Shown here: one piece after another, positions 34,716-46,509 of the stretch | How positions within the stretch are numbered: the stretch's first letter is position 1 | Layout of the letters: each line of letters opens with the position of its first letter | Assembly: GCA_015698045.1 (NCBI GenBank) | Contig: BLAL01000183.1 | Span: forward strand, 558,001 to 622,000 | Reading direction: 5' to 3' | Source: Rhizophagus clarus | Taxonomy: Eukaryota; Glomeromycota; Glomeromycetes; Glomerales; Glomeraceae | DNA: 64,000 nt | The notes under the pieces: generated by a model | What the model saw: only the letters and a program-made list of their open reading frames with translations | What the model was told of the DNA's origin: nothing | Databases searched by the model: none | Translations under genes and position numbers: made by a program

Positions 34716-37597
34716 GGTTAAAGAAAAATCTACATACATTCATCAAATTAAAGAAGTTAAAGAAGCATTATTTGGAGAAGCTGAAGTATACGGAGAAAAA
34801 GTGAATGTTCTTATTGATTCTGGAGCAGTTGGATATATAATTTCTAAAAGATATTTGGACAAAGTTGATAAGGCAATTGATACTTCTACAAGTGTTAGAA
34901 TCATTGATGTAACTGGTAAAAAGACAGCACCTTTAGGATTAGTTAAACAAGTTCCAATTAAAATAAGAGATATCGAAACCAGGATGGATATGATAGTAAC
35001 TGAATCACAAAAATATAATGTATTACTAGAAATTATATGGTTAAAATATGTTAATGCGATAATTAATTATAATGATAACACAATGAAAATAAAATGTAAT
35101 GATCAAATTCAAACAATACCTGTAACATATATGAAAAAAATGGATCCAACTAGGTTTATTACTATTGATCCTCAAGGGGAATTAGAACTAGAAGAAAAAG
35201 AAGAAGATTTGGAACCTACACCTTATTATAATCTTAAAATCAACAATGAAGAATTTCAAATTGAAAATTATAAATATTCTGTCACATTTATGGAATATTG
35301 TGAAACAAAATATAGAACAAGAGATAAAATAACAAATAGTCAAGGTCCTGGTTGATGCTTATGTAAAATTGTAAAATTTTAAAAGATCAAGAAAATTGTT
35401 TGGAATGTTGCCAAATAGAATAAGATTGGGAAATATATACTGTTATATAAAATAAAGATGAAAAGAATAAAACGAAGATTACTATTGAAGAAAATAAGGA
35501 AGTTCCTATAGGAGAATTGGAGCAAAAGCAAATTGAATCTCTTACCAAAATTCTAGATAAAAATAAAGATCTTTTTGCATAATCTATGGAAGAATTACAA
35601 CTGACCCATTTAGGAGAACATACTATTATTACTGAAAATGTACATCCTATTAAGAAAAATGCTTATAGAGCAGCACCTAAAGAAAATGAATTTATCGAAA
35701 AAGAAATAAATGAGATGTTAAAACAAGATCTTATTCAACCATCCTCTAGTCCTTGGTCATTTTCAGTAGTAATGGTCAATTACGATTTTGTGTTAATTAC
35801 AAGCCTTTTAATGATGTAACAAAAAAGGATAATTACTCACTTCCAAGAATTAATGAAATATTGGACTCACTAAATGGAGCTCAATGGTTTACAATGCTTA
35901 ATTTAGCTTCAGGTTATTAGCAGATAAAAGTAAAAGCAGAAGATCAAAAAAAAACAGCATTTTATCACTAAATTTGGAACTTATGAATTTAAAGTAATGC
36001 CTTTTGGTCTATGTAATGCCTCTGCTACTTTTCAAAGAACAATGGATAAGGTATTAGGAAATTTCAAAAGAAAATTTGGCATGGTTTACCTTGATGATGT
36101 TATCATTTATTCAAAAACTTTTTAAGAGCATTTACAACATATAGGAGAAGTATTTAATAAAATTCGACAAGCCAATCTTTGATTAAAGGCAGAAAAATGC
36201 TATTTTGGAGCAAAAGAGTTACAATTTCTTAGACATGTTGTAGGAGAAGAAGGAATTAAACCAGATCCTGAAAAAATAGACAAAATTATGAATTATCCAA
36301 TACCTGCAAATATTTGTGATTTAAGAGGTGTATTAGGATTATTTTCATATTATCAATGCTTTATAAAGAACTTCTCTCAATTAGCTGACCCTATATATGA
36401 ATTATTAAAGAAAGATGTAGTTTATAAATGGACAGAAACTCAACAACGAGCTTTTGAAATATTGAAAACTAAACTTACCCAAGCACCTATAGTTCGATAT
36501 CCAGATTTTGAAAAACCATTTCTTTTATATACAGATGCTTCACTCATTGGAATTGGTGCAGTATTAGCTTAAAAGGATGGTAAAGATGAATATGTAGTCG
36601 CTTATGCTAGTAGAATTTTGGCTCCTGCAGAAAAAAATTATGCCATTACAGAATTAGAATGTTTGGCAATTATTTGGGCAGTTAAATATTTTAGATACTA
36701 TTTATTTGGAATCCATTTTACCATTATTACAGATCATTCAGCCTTGAAATGGTTACTTAACTTTTCATCTGAAATAACTAATCGACGGTTAGAAAGATGG
36801 AAAATAACTCTTTCAGAATATGATTATGAAATTCAATATCAAAAAGGAACTAAACACTCTAATGCGAACACCTTATCTCGAATTAATTCCAACACAGGTC
36901 TACAAAACATTCCCAACAACCAACAAAATATTAATCATGAATGAACAAACGTATAGAGACTTAGTGCAATATCTGGATGCACTTACTGTTCCAGATCATT
37001 ACAATAGTACTCAAAAAGCAAAGATTCATTGTACCTCAGCTCATTATATTTTACAAAATAATTTATTATATAGGAGAACCTAGGATGGTTTTAAAAGAAT
37101 AATTTTACGTGAACAAGTAGAATCTATTCTTTATCATTTACATCAAGACTTAAATGCTGCGCATTTAGGAATTGATGCAGTATTTGAAAAAGTAAAAGAA
37201 CGTTATTATTGGCCTCAAATGTTTGAAGATATTAGAAATTATATCAATACTTGCGATACATGCTAAAGAAGAGGATCTCAACAAAGGGTAGAACTACTTA
37301 TACCAATAAAAGTGAAAAGCCTATTTTATCGAATTGGTATTGATATTAAAGAACCACTTCCTAGGATAGAACAAGAAAACAGATATATAATAGTTAAAAT
37401 GGACTATTTTACTAAATGGACAGAAGCAAAAGCTATAGAAAATATTCGTGCTGAAACTGTTGCTAAGTTTATTTATGAAGAAATAATTTGTCGTCATAAT
37501 GTACCTCAAGAAATTTTATCTGATAGAGGAATTTTATTTGTTAATCAAATAATAGATAAGTTATGTGAAAATTATCAAACAAAGCATAGACTAACAT

Positions 37598-39059
37598 GTT
37601 CTCCACGAAATGAAAAGAACTCTCTCCTGAAACTGTCATGACCATTTTTTATTGAAAAAATATTTTTTATTTTTTTCCCGTAGGTTGACTGTTAGAAGGC
37701 CAACGGTCCCTACACCCTCCCTCCTTGATTTAAAAACATACTTTAAAGCACTAGACTTAGTTGACACATATGCTAAATGAATATTTTCAGGGTTTTTCGA
37801 GTTCTCAATATTCCTTTGTCGGTGGCAGCAGTGGCAACAAAGTAACTGAGATAATATATTTGGGAAGAAAATTATACTACGCACTGAGGCTAGGCGAAAA
37901 TACACCATGGGAATTTACCCAACCTACGACTTATCTATTAGACAAGTTTTTGACTCAAGGAACCTATATTTTTATTTTTTCTTTTGCCTTTTTTTAGGGC
38001 GTTCTTATGAAAAAATACTTTTTAGTTTACCCCCATCTAATGATCAGCCTGTCACATGACCAAACATAAGGGGCTTTTTTGTTTGGTCCAACTATAGAAT
38101 GATCCGCAGCCTAACATTTGGAATTTTCTGATTCGTCAGATAATACTAAGGGATGATTTGCTCTGGTCTCATTAAGGTGATGATTCGCTCTGTCTTAGTA
38201 GAGTATACAAGTTGCGCAGTTTCGTTCTTTATCGGAATATTACTACAGAAGTCTAGACGTGTCTCTACTTTGAGTAGTATAGACGGATGATTCACTTGAT
38301 ACCATGGCGACTTTATATTGATGGAGAAAGATCTCTACGGTACTAGCTGTCTCTAAAAGTCAAGGCTAGTTCCAGACTTCTTACATCTTCAGGTAACAGA
38401 GGATGGCTAATTATACATCACACTCTTTTGAAACATTTCTAGGTTTATTTACAATTAAATTCCTTTTTTTTACAATCCCTAGAAATTTTATGTTTTTTCT
38501 TTTTTTGTAATTTGTTTTTTGTTTTTATTTTATTTTATTAGACTTTTGCTTCGTAGCCTCTTTTCTTTTTTTATAATAACACTTCGAGTAACTCTTTGAG
38601 TCTCGGCTGCATATCTTATTTCCCTAGCCTAGATATTATAATTTTTAACAACCTTAGTTACAGTTGAATTATTACATTTTTTTTTTTTGGTGGTGGTGGT
38701 GATAGGTTGTTACAATTTTTCTTCCTTAATAGAAAATTGGGATCTAAGATCCAGCATAGTCTACCTGATGAAGCTTCTTTGGAAGAGGTGAGGTGCTTTA
38801 ATGCACAGGACTGTAAGGGGATTTTACATGCGTTGTATCTATACAGCGGGGTTTGTAGAGGACGTGGTAAATGTTAGTTGGGTCAATCTATCAAGAGTCA
38901 GTATCATAGTTTAGCTTTTTTTATCTGTAGTTAGTTATAGATATATAGCCAAAACTTTACTGCAGACTAACTCGTTTGAGTATTCGTTGTAAATCTCTTT
39001 GTATTTTTCTTCGTCTTGTCAATAAAAATAAAAATAAAAATAAAAATAAAAATAAAAAT
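37598..39059 (+). mobile_element. Retroposon with (AAAAT)n tail, inserted in integrase
   Basis: Flanked by a 17-bp duplication AAAGCATAGACTAACAT (37,581-37,597 and 39,060-39,076). It ends in about nine AAAAT units after CTTCGTCTTGTC. Long duplication and A-rich tail are hallmarks of target-primed LINE-type insertion. The body is GC-richer than the surroundings and contains no recognisable protein domain, so it is a SINE, a LINE 3' end or a retrocopy of a host transcript. Excision would rejoin the integrase core exactly. Confidence 0.85.
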
Positions 39060-39959
39060 AAAGCATAGACTAACATCACCTTATAGGCCACAAACAAATG
39101 GAATGGTAGAACGTTTCAATAGAACTTTAGGAAAGTGCATTGCTAAACTAGTTAATTCTGAAAACAAAGAATAGGACCAGTTGGTAGATACTACCCTATT
39201 TGCTTATAGAACAAAGAAATATAGTACAACAGGTTTTATGCCATTCTATTTAGTCTATGGATGACAAGCAACATTACTAATTGACTTAAAATTACCAAAT
39301 ATACAAAAAAAAGATGAACAAAATCCTTTTTTAGCAAAATTATATCAACTTATTAAAAATTTGGAAACTGATCGACAAGAAGTCATTGGTATTATTGATA
39401 ACATCAGGAAATTTTATAGTGCGAAAAGTTGCGCAAAATTATGCATCGTAATATTTTGTAAGTTTCTAGACCTGCCACAAGTTTGCGGAAGAGTAATATT
39501 TTGTAACTTTTTAAAATATTTCAAAATATTATGATATGTAAAGTTTCGTAATTTTACAGTTCGTAATATTTTGTAATTTTATGCATTTGCAATATTTCAT
39601 AATTTTACATAATATTTTGTAAGTTTCCAAACCTGCCGCAAGTTTGCGTAAGCGTAATATCTTGTAACTTTTTAAAATATTTCAAAATATTATGATATGC
39701 AAAGTTTCGTAATTTTACAGTTCGTAATATTGTGTAATTTTATTATGTAATATTTTGCAACTTTTTAAAATATTTTGACGATTCGTAATTTTACATAAAT
39801 ATTTTGTAATGTTTCAAAATTCATTTTTGTACTATAAGTTTATATAATGTATATTTTATTAGATATAATATGAATTAAATTATAAAAAATTACAAGTATT
39901 TATTACTATATACAGAATATATAAAAGTAAAAAAAGAAAGAGTAACGATACAATTAGAT

Positions 39960-40735
39960 GTAAAAAGAAGAGAAACAGCTATAGTAACGTTGGTATTAGA
40001 TATAAAGATAAAAGAAATATTGTTAGTATTGTTAGTGTTGTTAATATTAGAGTAAAAAGAGTTAAAGAAACAGTAGAAACATGGATATTATCGTTAGTAT
40101 TAAAATACAAGTAAAAGAAAAAAAGGAAATGTAGATAGTATTGTTAGTATTACGATATAAAGTAACAATTAGGGTAAAAAACGTGTTAGTATTTAAACAA
40201 TTAGTATTAATAAACAAGTATTTCTATAACTGCAAAGAATAAACTAAAAATAAAAAAAAAGAGGAAAAATAAACATGTTGTTGGTATTAAGTAAAAGGAG
40301 TAAAAAAAACATAATTAGTATTGTTAGTATCATTAGTATTGAAGTAAAAGTAAAAAGGAATAAAGGAAATATGGATATTATTATTAGTATTATGATACAA
40401 AGTAACAGAAATAAAAAGAAAATGAAAATAATTAGTATTAATAAACAAATATTTCTATACCTGCAAGGAATAAACTAAAAATAAAAGAAAGAGGAGATAA
40501 AATAAAAAATAAACATGTTGTTAGTATTAAGTAAAAGGAGTAAAAAAAACATAATTAGTATTGTTAGTATCGATCATTAGTATTAAAGTACAAGTAAAAA
40601 GAAATAAAGGAAACATGTATATTATTGTCAGTATTATGATACAAAGTAAAAAAGAAGTAAAAAATAATGAAATAATTAGTATTAATAAACAAATATTTCT
40701 ATACCTGCAAAGCAATAAATTATGAAATATATGTA
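39960..40735. repeat. About 240-bp tandem repeat, 3 copies
   Basis: Units at about 39,960-40,262 (degenerate), 40,270-40,505 and 40,510-40,735 share AAGTAAAAGGAGTAAAAAAA, ATTAGTATTGTTAGTATC and AAACAAATATTTCTATACCT in order. Small ORFs in it are by-products of the repeat. Confidence 0.8.
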
Positions 40736-42065
40736 AATATTCTGTATATAATTAAAAAATATTGAACAAAAGGATAAAGAAATAATAAAAAGAAAAGAAA
40801 AATATTGAACAAAAAAATAAAGAAATAAAGAGACAAAAAATAAATAGGACAAAAAACGCGTGCAGATTAAATTACATGCAAGGATCAGCCTAATTTTGAT
40901 TGGTCAGAAAATACGATATTGTATATGCAATCATGCACAATCATATCATGCAGATTTATTTATTTAATTATCAACAATGTGAGCGTAACATAAATAAATC
41001 GTAACTGTAACTTGTGTTTAATTTGTGTTCAATTTGTGTTGATAATTCTGGTAAAAAATAATTAATTTTGACCAAATTTCATTAAATTTGTTGAATTTAT
41101 GTTGAATTTGTGTTGCGTAATTTTTTATTTATCACAAGGGGATGATATTTAGTAATTGCATGTATATACAATGTACAAGATTTTTTTTATGATTTTTTTA
41201 AGAAATGTACATAAAATATTTAATCAGAATATAATTGTTTTTATTTTTAAATATAATATATTGATATGAAATCAAACTAAGATTTTTTTTTATTAATCAT
41301 GATATTTATATTTAGATAATCCATATCCGCATGAGATTTAATTAATATGTTTAATAATGAGAGTGTAATAAATTAAATTTTAATTGAAACGAGAAATAAA
41401 ATCAAACCAAAAAGGTATTGTTAAAATTTTATTTAAAGTGACATTTTACGATCTTCTTTCTACCCAAATTTTTACTCATCCCAAAATCAGATTATAAAAA
41501 TCAAATCTAATCTAATAATGCTTCACCACACATGTTCACGTTATTCCCACTATAACGTCCATTGGAACTGGGCTATGATGGACGAGCTAGTTGACATACG
41601 CTGAGACAAAAACTGCGTCTACCACAATATTAATGGTAGAAGTCGCCATGATTTTTGGGACTCTGTTGCCAATAGGTTTATATGACTAATATCTATAATT
41701 TCTTTAAGAAAGAATTTAAATTCAAATTAACCAATCCTAGGGAATTGAATCGACCAATTCAAAATCGATCATGATCGATCAAGTCAAGTGACTCGACTAA
41801 TGATTTTGTGTATCGAGTACTCGAAAAATTAAAATCGATCAATAAATAATCGAATAAATTTGCAACATGTAAAATTGATTATATAATACTCAAATAAAAT
41901 AAATCGATTAAAATATTAATCATGCTTTAATGATAAAATTGGTTAAATAAACGTGATAAACCCTTAAAATAGCAACTTCGCTAATTTTTCTTTGTAACAA
42001 ATAAGAAAGTTTCTTTCTTTCACACTCTCTACTTATAGTATTAATAAACTCTTTTAACGTAAATA

Positions 42066-44759
42066 ATGCCTCCAAAATGTGCGGCAAGTAATATTACAGA
42101 TGAACAAGAACCACAAATTATCCCAAAATCTGCAAATAAAACCAGTTGGGTGTGGGATTACTTTGTAGAGAAAACAGATGGGTGTGTGTATTATCAATAT
42201 ATAGAAAAAGATGGTGAAAATGAAATAGTGTGTGACGCAAGTTTGCTATATAAAACATAAACTTCAAGCATGAGTTATCATTTTGGTGATAAACATAAAG
42301 TGTTTAATAAAAAAAAGGAGCAGGTAAATAAAATTGTTAAATTGAATTAATTTTAATAAATAATTAATAAATTTTCTTTTGTTTTATTGAAATAAACAAC
42401 TTAAAATAGATGATCAAATTAAAAAATTCACTCTACATAAAGAACCCAAACAGCAATATTTACGTAATGGTCTTACAGATTGGCTGGTGACCATTTGCTA
42501 TAATTGTAGGAGAAGGTTTTAAACGGTTTATAAAAAGAGTGAATCCTGCCTTTATTGTACCATGTTACAGAACACTAAAAGCTGATATTGGAGCTGGTTA
42601 TCAAGAAGCACTTTTGCAAATGAAGCAATTGATTAATGAAACTTGTACTTATGCAGCTATTACAACTGATTTATGGACTGCCTGTACACAGGTCAAAATT
42701 AGTTAAATAGGGTATCAATAGGTTATCAATAGGTTATCAATCGGCTATCAATAAGCTACCCTATTGGTAGCCTATTGAACTTGCGCCATAATCCGTCACC
42801 AATCAGGCAGGCTGATTGATAGTTGATTGATAACTTATTGATAACCTATTAATATCCTATTGGTATTTTTATTAAATAGGGTATCAATAGGGTATCAATC
42901 GGTTATCAATAGGTTATCAATCAGCCTGCCTGATTGGTGACAGATTATGGCGCAAGTTCAATAAGCTACCAATAGGGTAGCCTATTGATAGCCGATTGAT
43001 AACCTATTGATACCCTATTGATACCCTATTTAACTAATTTCGACCTGTGGTAATAATCAAGGCTATATTGGTATTACCGGTCTTTGGTTAACTCCTAATA
43101 TAGAATTATATGATATCCTTATTTGTATTGATCTTATTAAATATCTTCATACAGCTGAAAATCGTTTAGCATTAGTAAAAAAAATTCAGGAACTTCATTT
43201 AAATGATAAAGTAAAACATGCAGTTACAGATAATGAGGCAAATGTAATAAAAGCGATTAGAGAGTGGGATGGTATAGATAGGATTACATGTACTTCTCAT
43301 ACGCTTCAGTTATGTGTAATGAAAGGATTGCGTAAAATTAAGTCATATGCATGTAGATTTTGAAAACTTAATCAATTTTTCAATTCACCTAAACAAGCTG
43401 AACGTCTAGAACGAGCATAAATTGAAATTGCAAATTTAAATAAAGAAATTACAAGACAAACTTTAACATCATCTGATAGGGAATTACAAGATTCCAATGA
43501 ACCAATTAATATTCCAGGTGGTTCTCTGCAAATCCTTTGTACTATTGCTGATTGTAAAATAAGGTGGGGATCTACTTTAGCATCTTGGAAAAAATTATTA
43601 GAATTAAAAGAAGTAATAAAAAGGACGCTAGTAACTTTAAGACTAGATTCAAACAGTAGCGCAATAAAAGATTGAAAAATTAAGAAAAAGATATTTAAAA
43701 GATTGTGAATGAAAATTATTAGAAGAATTGTGCAAATTATTTCAACCAATTGAGCGTACAACCACATTTTTGGGTGGTGAAAAATATTGCACTATATTCA
43801 ACTTTAGAATCTATTGGATTTTACTATATACCTTTAATTGAAGATGATGATGAAAATGAAGAAGGTATTGAATATAATGGCGATAAAAATTTTTAATTGT
43901 TTGAAAATTTTTTTTATTTTTTTATTTTAACTTCTAATTTTTAATAATTGTTAATATAACTATAGATGATGATAATGAATTAGAAGATGATGATGAAGAA
44001 AGTGATGATGAGGATGAGGGAGAAAGTGAGTCAGATGAAGAGAAAGAAGATGAACAGCATATACGGCCAAATGTTACTACAAGACAACAATCTCAACATC
44101 AACAACTTCAACAACAATCTAAACAACAATAATCTCAACATTAACAATATCAACAACAACCTCAACGTCAACATCATCAACAACAGCTAAATACTGCATC
44201 TATAATTAATAAAGTTCAAAAGAAAATTTATGGTGCTTTATTTGATTATTGGAATGATCCTCCTATGGCTATGCTTTTGGCAACTATTCTTGATCCCCGA
44301 TGCAAAAGAACACATGGTTGGCCTAATAAATTGCGAGAAAGAATAAAGGTTGAACTGAAAGTTCGGTATGATGAGATTAAGTCTCAAAATAATACACAAC
44401 CTGAAGAAAATTTTTCTAATAATAATTCATCAATTGACCATTTTTACGCATATATTTTTGGCCCCCAAGTTATAAAAGAAAATGAAAACACTGAATTTGA
44501 CAATTATTTTAGGACTCCTCAAGCTTCTTATGATACCAATCTTTTTTAATGGTGGCAAAATAATAAAGATTCATTCCCAGTGTTATATGAATTAGCTCGT
44601 AAATATTTATGTATACCAGTCACGTCAGTTCCAAGTGAAAGACTATTCAGTGATGCTGAAAATCAAATTTGTGAAGAAAGGAACCAGTTAAAAGCAACTA
44701 CAGTTACTGAATTACTATTTCTCAAGAGAAATAGCAAATATTTTAATGTATTTAAGTAG
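42066..44759 (+). pseudogene. hAT transposase (BED finger to dimerisation domain), split by a foldback MITE
   Basis: ATG at 42,066. BED-type N-terminus (SWVWDYFVEKTDG.. IVCDASLLYKT, where the second Cys pair has decayed). The core has CTYAAITTDLWTAC at 42,640 and, after the MITE, NNQGYIGITGLWL, VTDNEANVIKAI and CTSHTLQLCVMKG. Then RWGSTLASWKKLL (43,565), a long acidic and Gln/Asn-rich insert (43,965-44,190), ATILDPRCK (44,280) and the C-terminal dimerisation motif [19 protein letters not shown] (44,618). In-frame TAAs fall inside the CAA-rich Gln tract and before WW at 44,548. Two or more introns are likely (about 42,324-42,405 and 43,895-43,965). Inactive, about 600-700 residues originally. 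Confidence 0.85.
42687..43049. mobile_element. 363-bp foldback MITE inside the hAT transposase
   Basis: It is almost one perfect inverted repeat: arms of about 175 bp, starting CACAGGTCRAAATTAG and rich in GGTATCAATAG/CTATTGATACC words. The 3-bp duplication GTA is at 42,684-42,686 and 43,050-43,052. Removing the element with one GTA gives an uninterrupted transposase frame across the conserved site. CACAG termini with 3 bp recall CACTA elements. A related, less intact copy is at 61,560-61,822. Confidence 0.88.
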
Positions 44760-46509
44760 TTTGTTTGACATGTACTGTATGTCAATTTAATAATAATTTT
44801 GAAACTATGTAAAATTGATGGTTCCTTATAAATAAATAATGTGAAAGTATAAAACTGTATAAATACTATTATATTTATTTTTTATTTATTTTAATTTACT
44901 AATAAAATACTAATTATTTATGACATTTAATCAATTAATTATTCGATTAATTGTTTGAGTTTATTAAATCGAGTATATCTAATCGAATTTTAATCGATTA
45001 CAGCTTATTAGTCGATTTTGATCGATCTTGCCTAAAAAATTTTAACCAATTAATCGAACAATGATTTTAGATGTCGACTCAATTCTCTAACCAATCCATT
45101 TAATTGAATCAGAATAAATAAAATATTTCATATAAGGGTTTCTGGGCAACAGTGCAGCCAAAAGTGGAGGAGCCTCGTCAGGGATTACCATGTAAGTAAA
45201 TAAATAAAATTACATTCATATAAATTAAATGTATTTATCAAATATTCAAATTGATTTTGATATTTAGAACTATGTTCTTTATCATAATGGAAACCCTGGA
45301 CGGCGGCTATAGACGCATACCGGCCAAAGATATTATCGCGAATTTAGAACGAGATTTTGGGAAAGGTCGGGTAATTATACTACAATAAAATTTATAATTA
45401 ATATTTACATTCATGTTTTAAATTTGATAAATTTGATCAATTTTAGTCACGCATGATGATCATAGGAGAAGGAGAAACTTACTTACATATCATAGAAGAT
45501 AATTATTTTTATTTTTTTATTTATTAAGTGAGTAGCTAGGCCCAGTCTGTATCAAATATCGGCTGGAGACTCACGTTTTTTTTGGACTGTGACTGATATT
45601 GACGTATACGCTGTACAGCCTAGGTACTATTTTATAAAATAATAGCGAATAAGTATCAAATGTATATTTTTTTATTAATTTATAATAAAAATTAGAATTT
45701 ACTTTAATTTTTAACATAAAAATTGTAAATAATAAAAAATTCGTAAATAAAAATAAATTTGCTTTCCCAAACTTAAAAGAAAAGGAAAGAAAAGGTGTTT
45801 ATATTATTTTTGATTATCAATAGTATCACATGCCCCTTGTATACATTCTACTGCATATACAGCTTTAACGATCAAATAGTAATATTACGCAGGTTTACAA
45901 TCTTGTAAATTTTTAAAATATTTCAACCGTAATATTACGCAGGTTTACAGTCTCGTAAATTTTTGAAATATTTCAATCGTAATATTACGCAGGTTTATAG
46001 TTTCGTAGATTTGCAAAATATTTTGACCATAATATTGCATAAATCTTACGATATTGAAAACTTACGTAATATTTTGACCATAATATCACATAAATCTTAC
46101 AAAATTGTAAACTTATGTAATATTTCAAAATTTTTCAAAATATTATGCTATAAACTTTCGTAAACTCACAAAATCATAAACTTACGCAATTTTTCGCCCT
46201 ATAAAATTTCCTGATGAAGGAACAATAAAAGCAGAAAGAACGACATGACCAACAAGAAATATCAGTTAAACTTAAAATAGAAGATAAAGTTTTAGTTGAA
46301 CGAACATGGCTTAAAACTAATTTTTCAGCAAAATTAGAAGATAAATAGATAGGACCTTATTTTATCCATAAAGTTTTAAATAATAATGTCTATAAGTTAT
46401 ATACTATGGATGGTAAACTAGTCAAAAATGTAGTACATAGAAATCATTTAAAACTTTATCGAAATCAAGTATTAGAACCAATTGTACTTATACAATAATA
46501 ATTATAATT

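Larger units (their letters stand above)
41738..45089 (+). mobile_element. hAT DNA transposon, copy 2
   Basis: Ends TAGGGAATTGAATCGAC and GTCGACTCAATTCTCTA are inverted. The 8-bp duplication ACCAATCC is perfect at 41,730-41,737 and 45,090-45,097. Subterminal AATCGATC/ATCGATTT words are frequent. It lies in intron 1 of the SANT-like gene. Confidence 0.92.
41518..45502 (+). pseudogene. Small SANT/Myb-like protein gene with hAT in intron 1
   Basis: Four exons 41518-41675, 45137-45191, 45268-45370, 45447-45502 with GT..AG introns give exactly 124 codons in one frame. The product has aromatic-rich helices in Myb/SANT spacing: WNWAMMDELVDI .. RSRHDFWDSVANR, then QQCSQKWRSLVRDYH across the first splice, then YYREFRTRFWERS and a basic end HRRRRNLL. 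Two stops, TGA after DIR and TAG after GRRL, fit CGA-to-TGA and TGG/CAG changes. Such proteins bind DNA; Harbinger-type transposons carry a companion Myb-like protein, so this may serve the surrounding element. The 3.4-kb intron 1 is the result of the hAT insertion. Function is inference. Confidence 0.6.
39405..46213 (+). mobile_element. 6.8-kb inverted-repeat element with SANT/Myb-like gene
   Basis: CAGGAAATTTTATAGTGCGA at 39,405 is inverted at 46,213 (about 28 bp, 2-3 mismatches). AT flanks both sides (39,403-39,404; 46,214-46,215), and removing the element plus one AT rejoins the pol frame. Both ends carry several hundred bp of GTAATATTTTGTAA-type subrepeats (39,440-39,830; 45,880-46,195). 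It holds a minisatellite, a small SANT/Myb-like gene and a nested hAT. Superfamily not assigned: a 2-bp AT duplication with a long TIR is unusual. A Helitron reading (insertion between A and T, TC at the 5' end, CTGA at the 3' end) also fits the ends but no Rep/helicase is seen. Confidence 0.75.
34134..46498 (+). pseudogene. pol: pol of the Ty3/gypsy element: Nudix, protease, RT, RNase H, integrase
   Basis: Start ATG at 34,134 shares bases with the gag stop. In order: a Lys/Asn-rich leader; Nudix domain (34,320-34,715); aspartic protease with VNVLIDSGAVGYIISKRYL at 34,800; reverse transcriptase at about 35,640-36,260 (MPFGLCNASATFQ, and the catalytic MVYLDDVIIY at 36,085); RNase H at about 36,520-36,890 (LLYTDASLIGIGAVLA, ELECLAIIWAV, ITDHSALKWL); integrase zinc finger at 37,130-37,275 (LHQD.. 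HLG .. CDTC) and core (GIDIK.., MDYFTKWTEA, LSDRG) at 37,320-37,597 and 39,077-39,400; the C-terminal domain resumes at 46,216. RT before integrase is the Ty3 order. About ten stops and at least two frameshifts, plus two large insertions, make it dead. Nearly all stops sit where Gln, Arg or Trp is expected. Confidence 0.88.

Noticed and set aside
43372..43767. 131-residue minus-strand ORF
   Set aside because: Shadow of the hAT transposase (plus strand reads RWGSTLASWKK there).
45500..45620. tRNA- or 5S-like segment (AGTGAGTAGCTAGGCCCAGT)
   Set aside because: I could not fold a cloverleaf or find proper A and B boxes; possibly a SINE scrap.
32055..46498. Alternative genetic code (TAA read as Gln)
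   Set aside because: TGA at Arg sites and TAG at Trp sites cannot share one recoding, and the intact eIF2B epsilon gene needs no recoding and ends in TGA. Mutation explains the pattern better.
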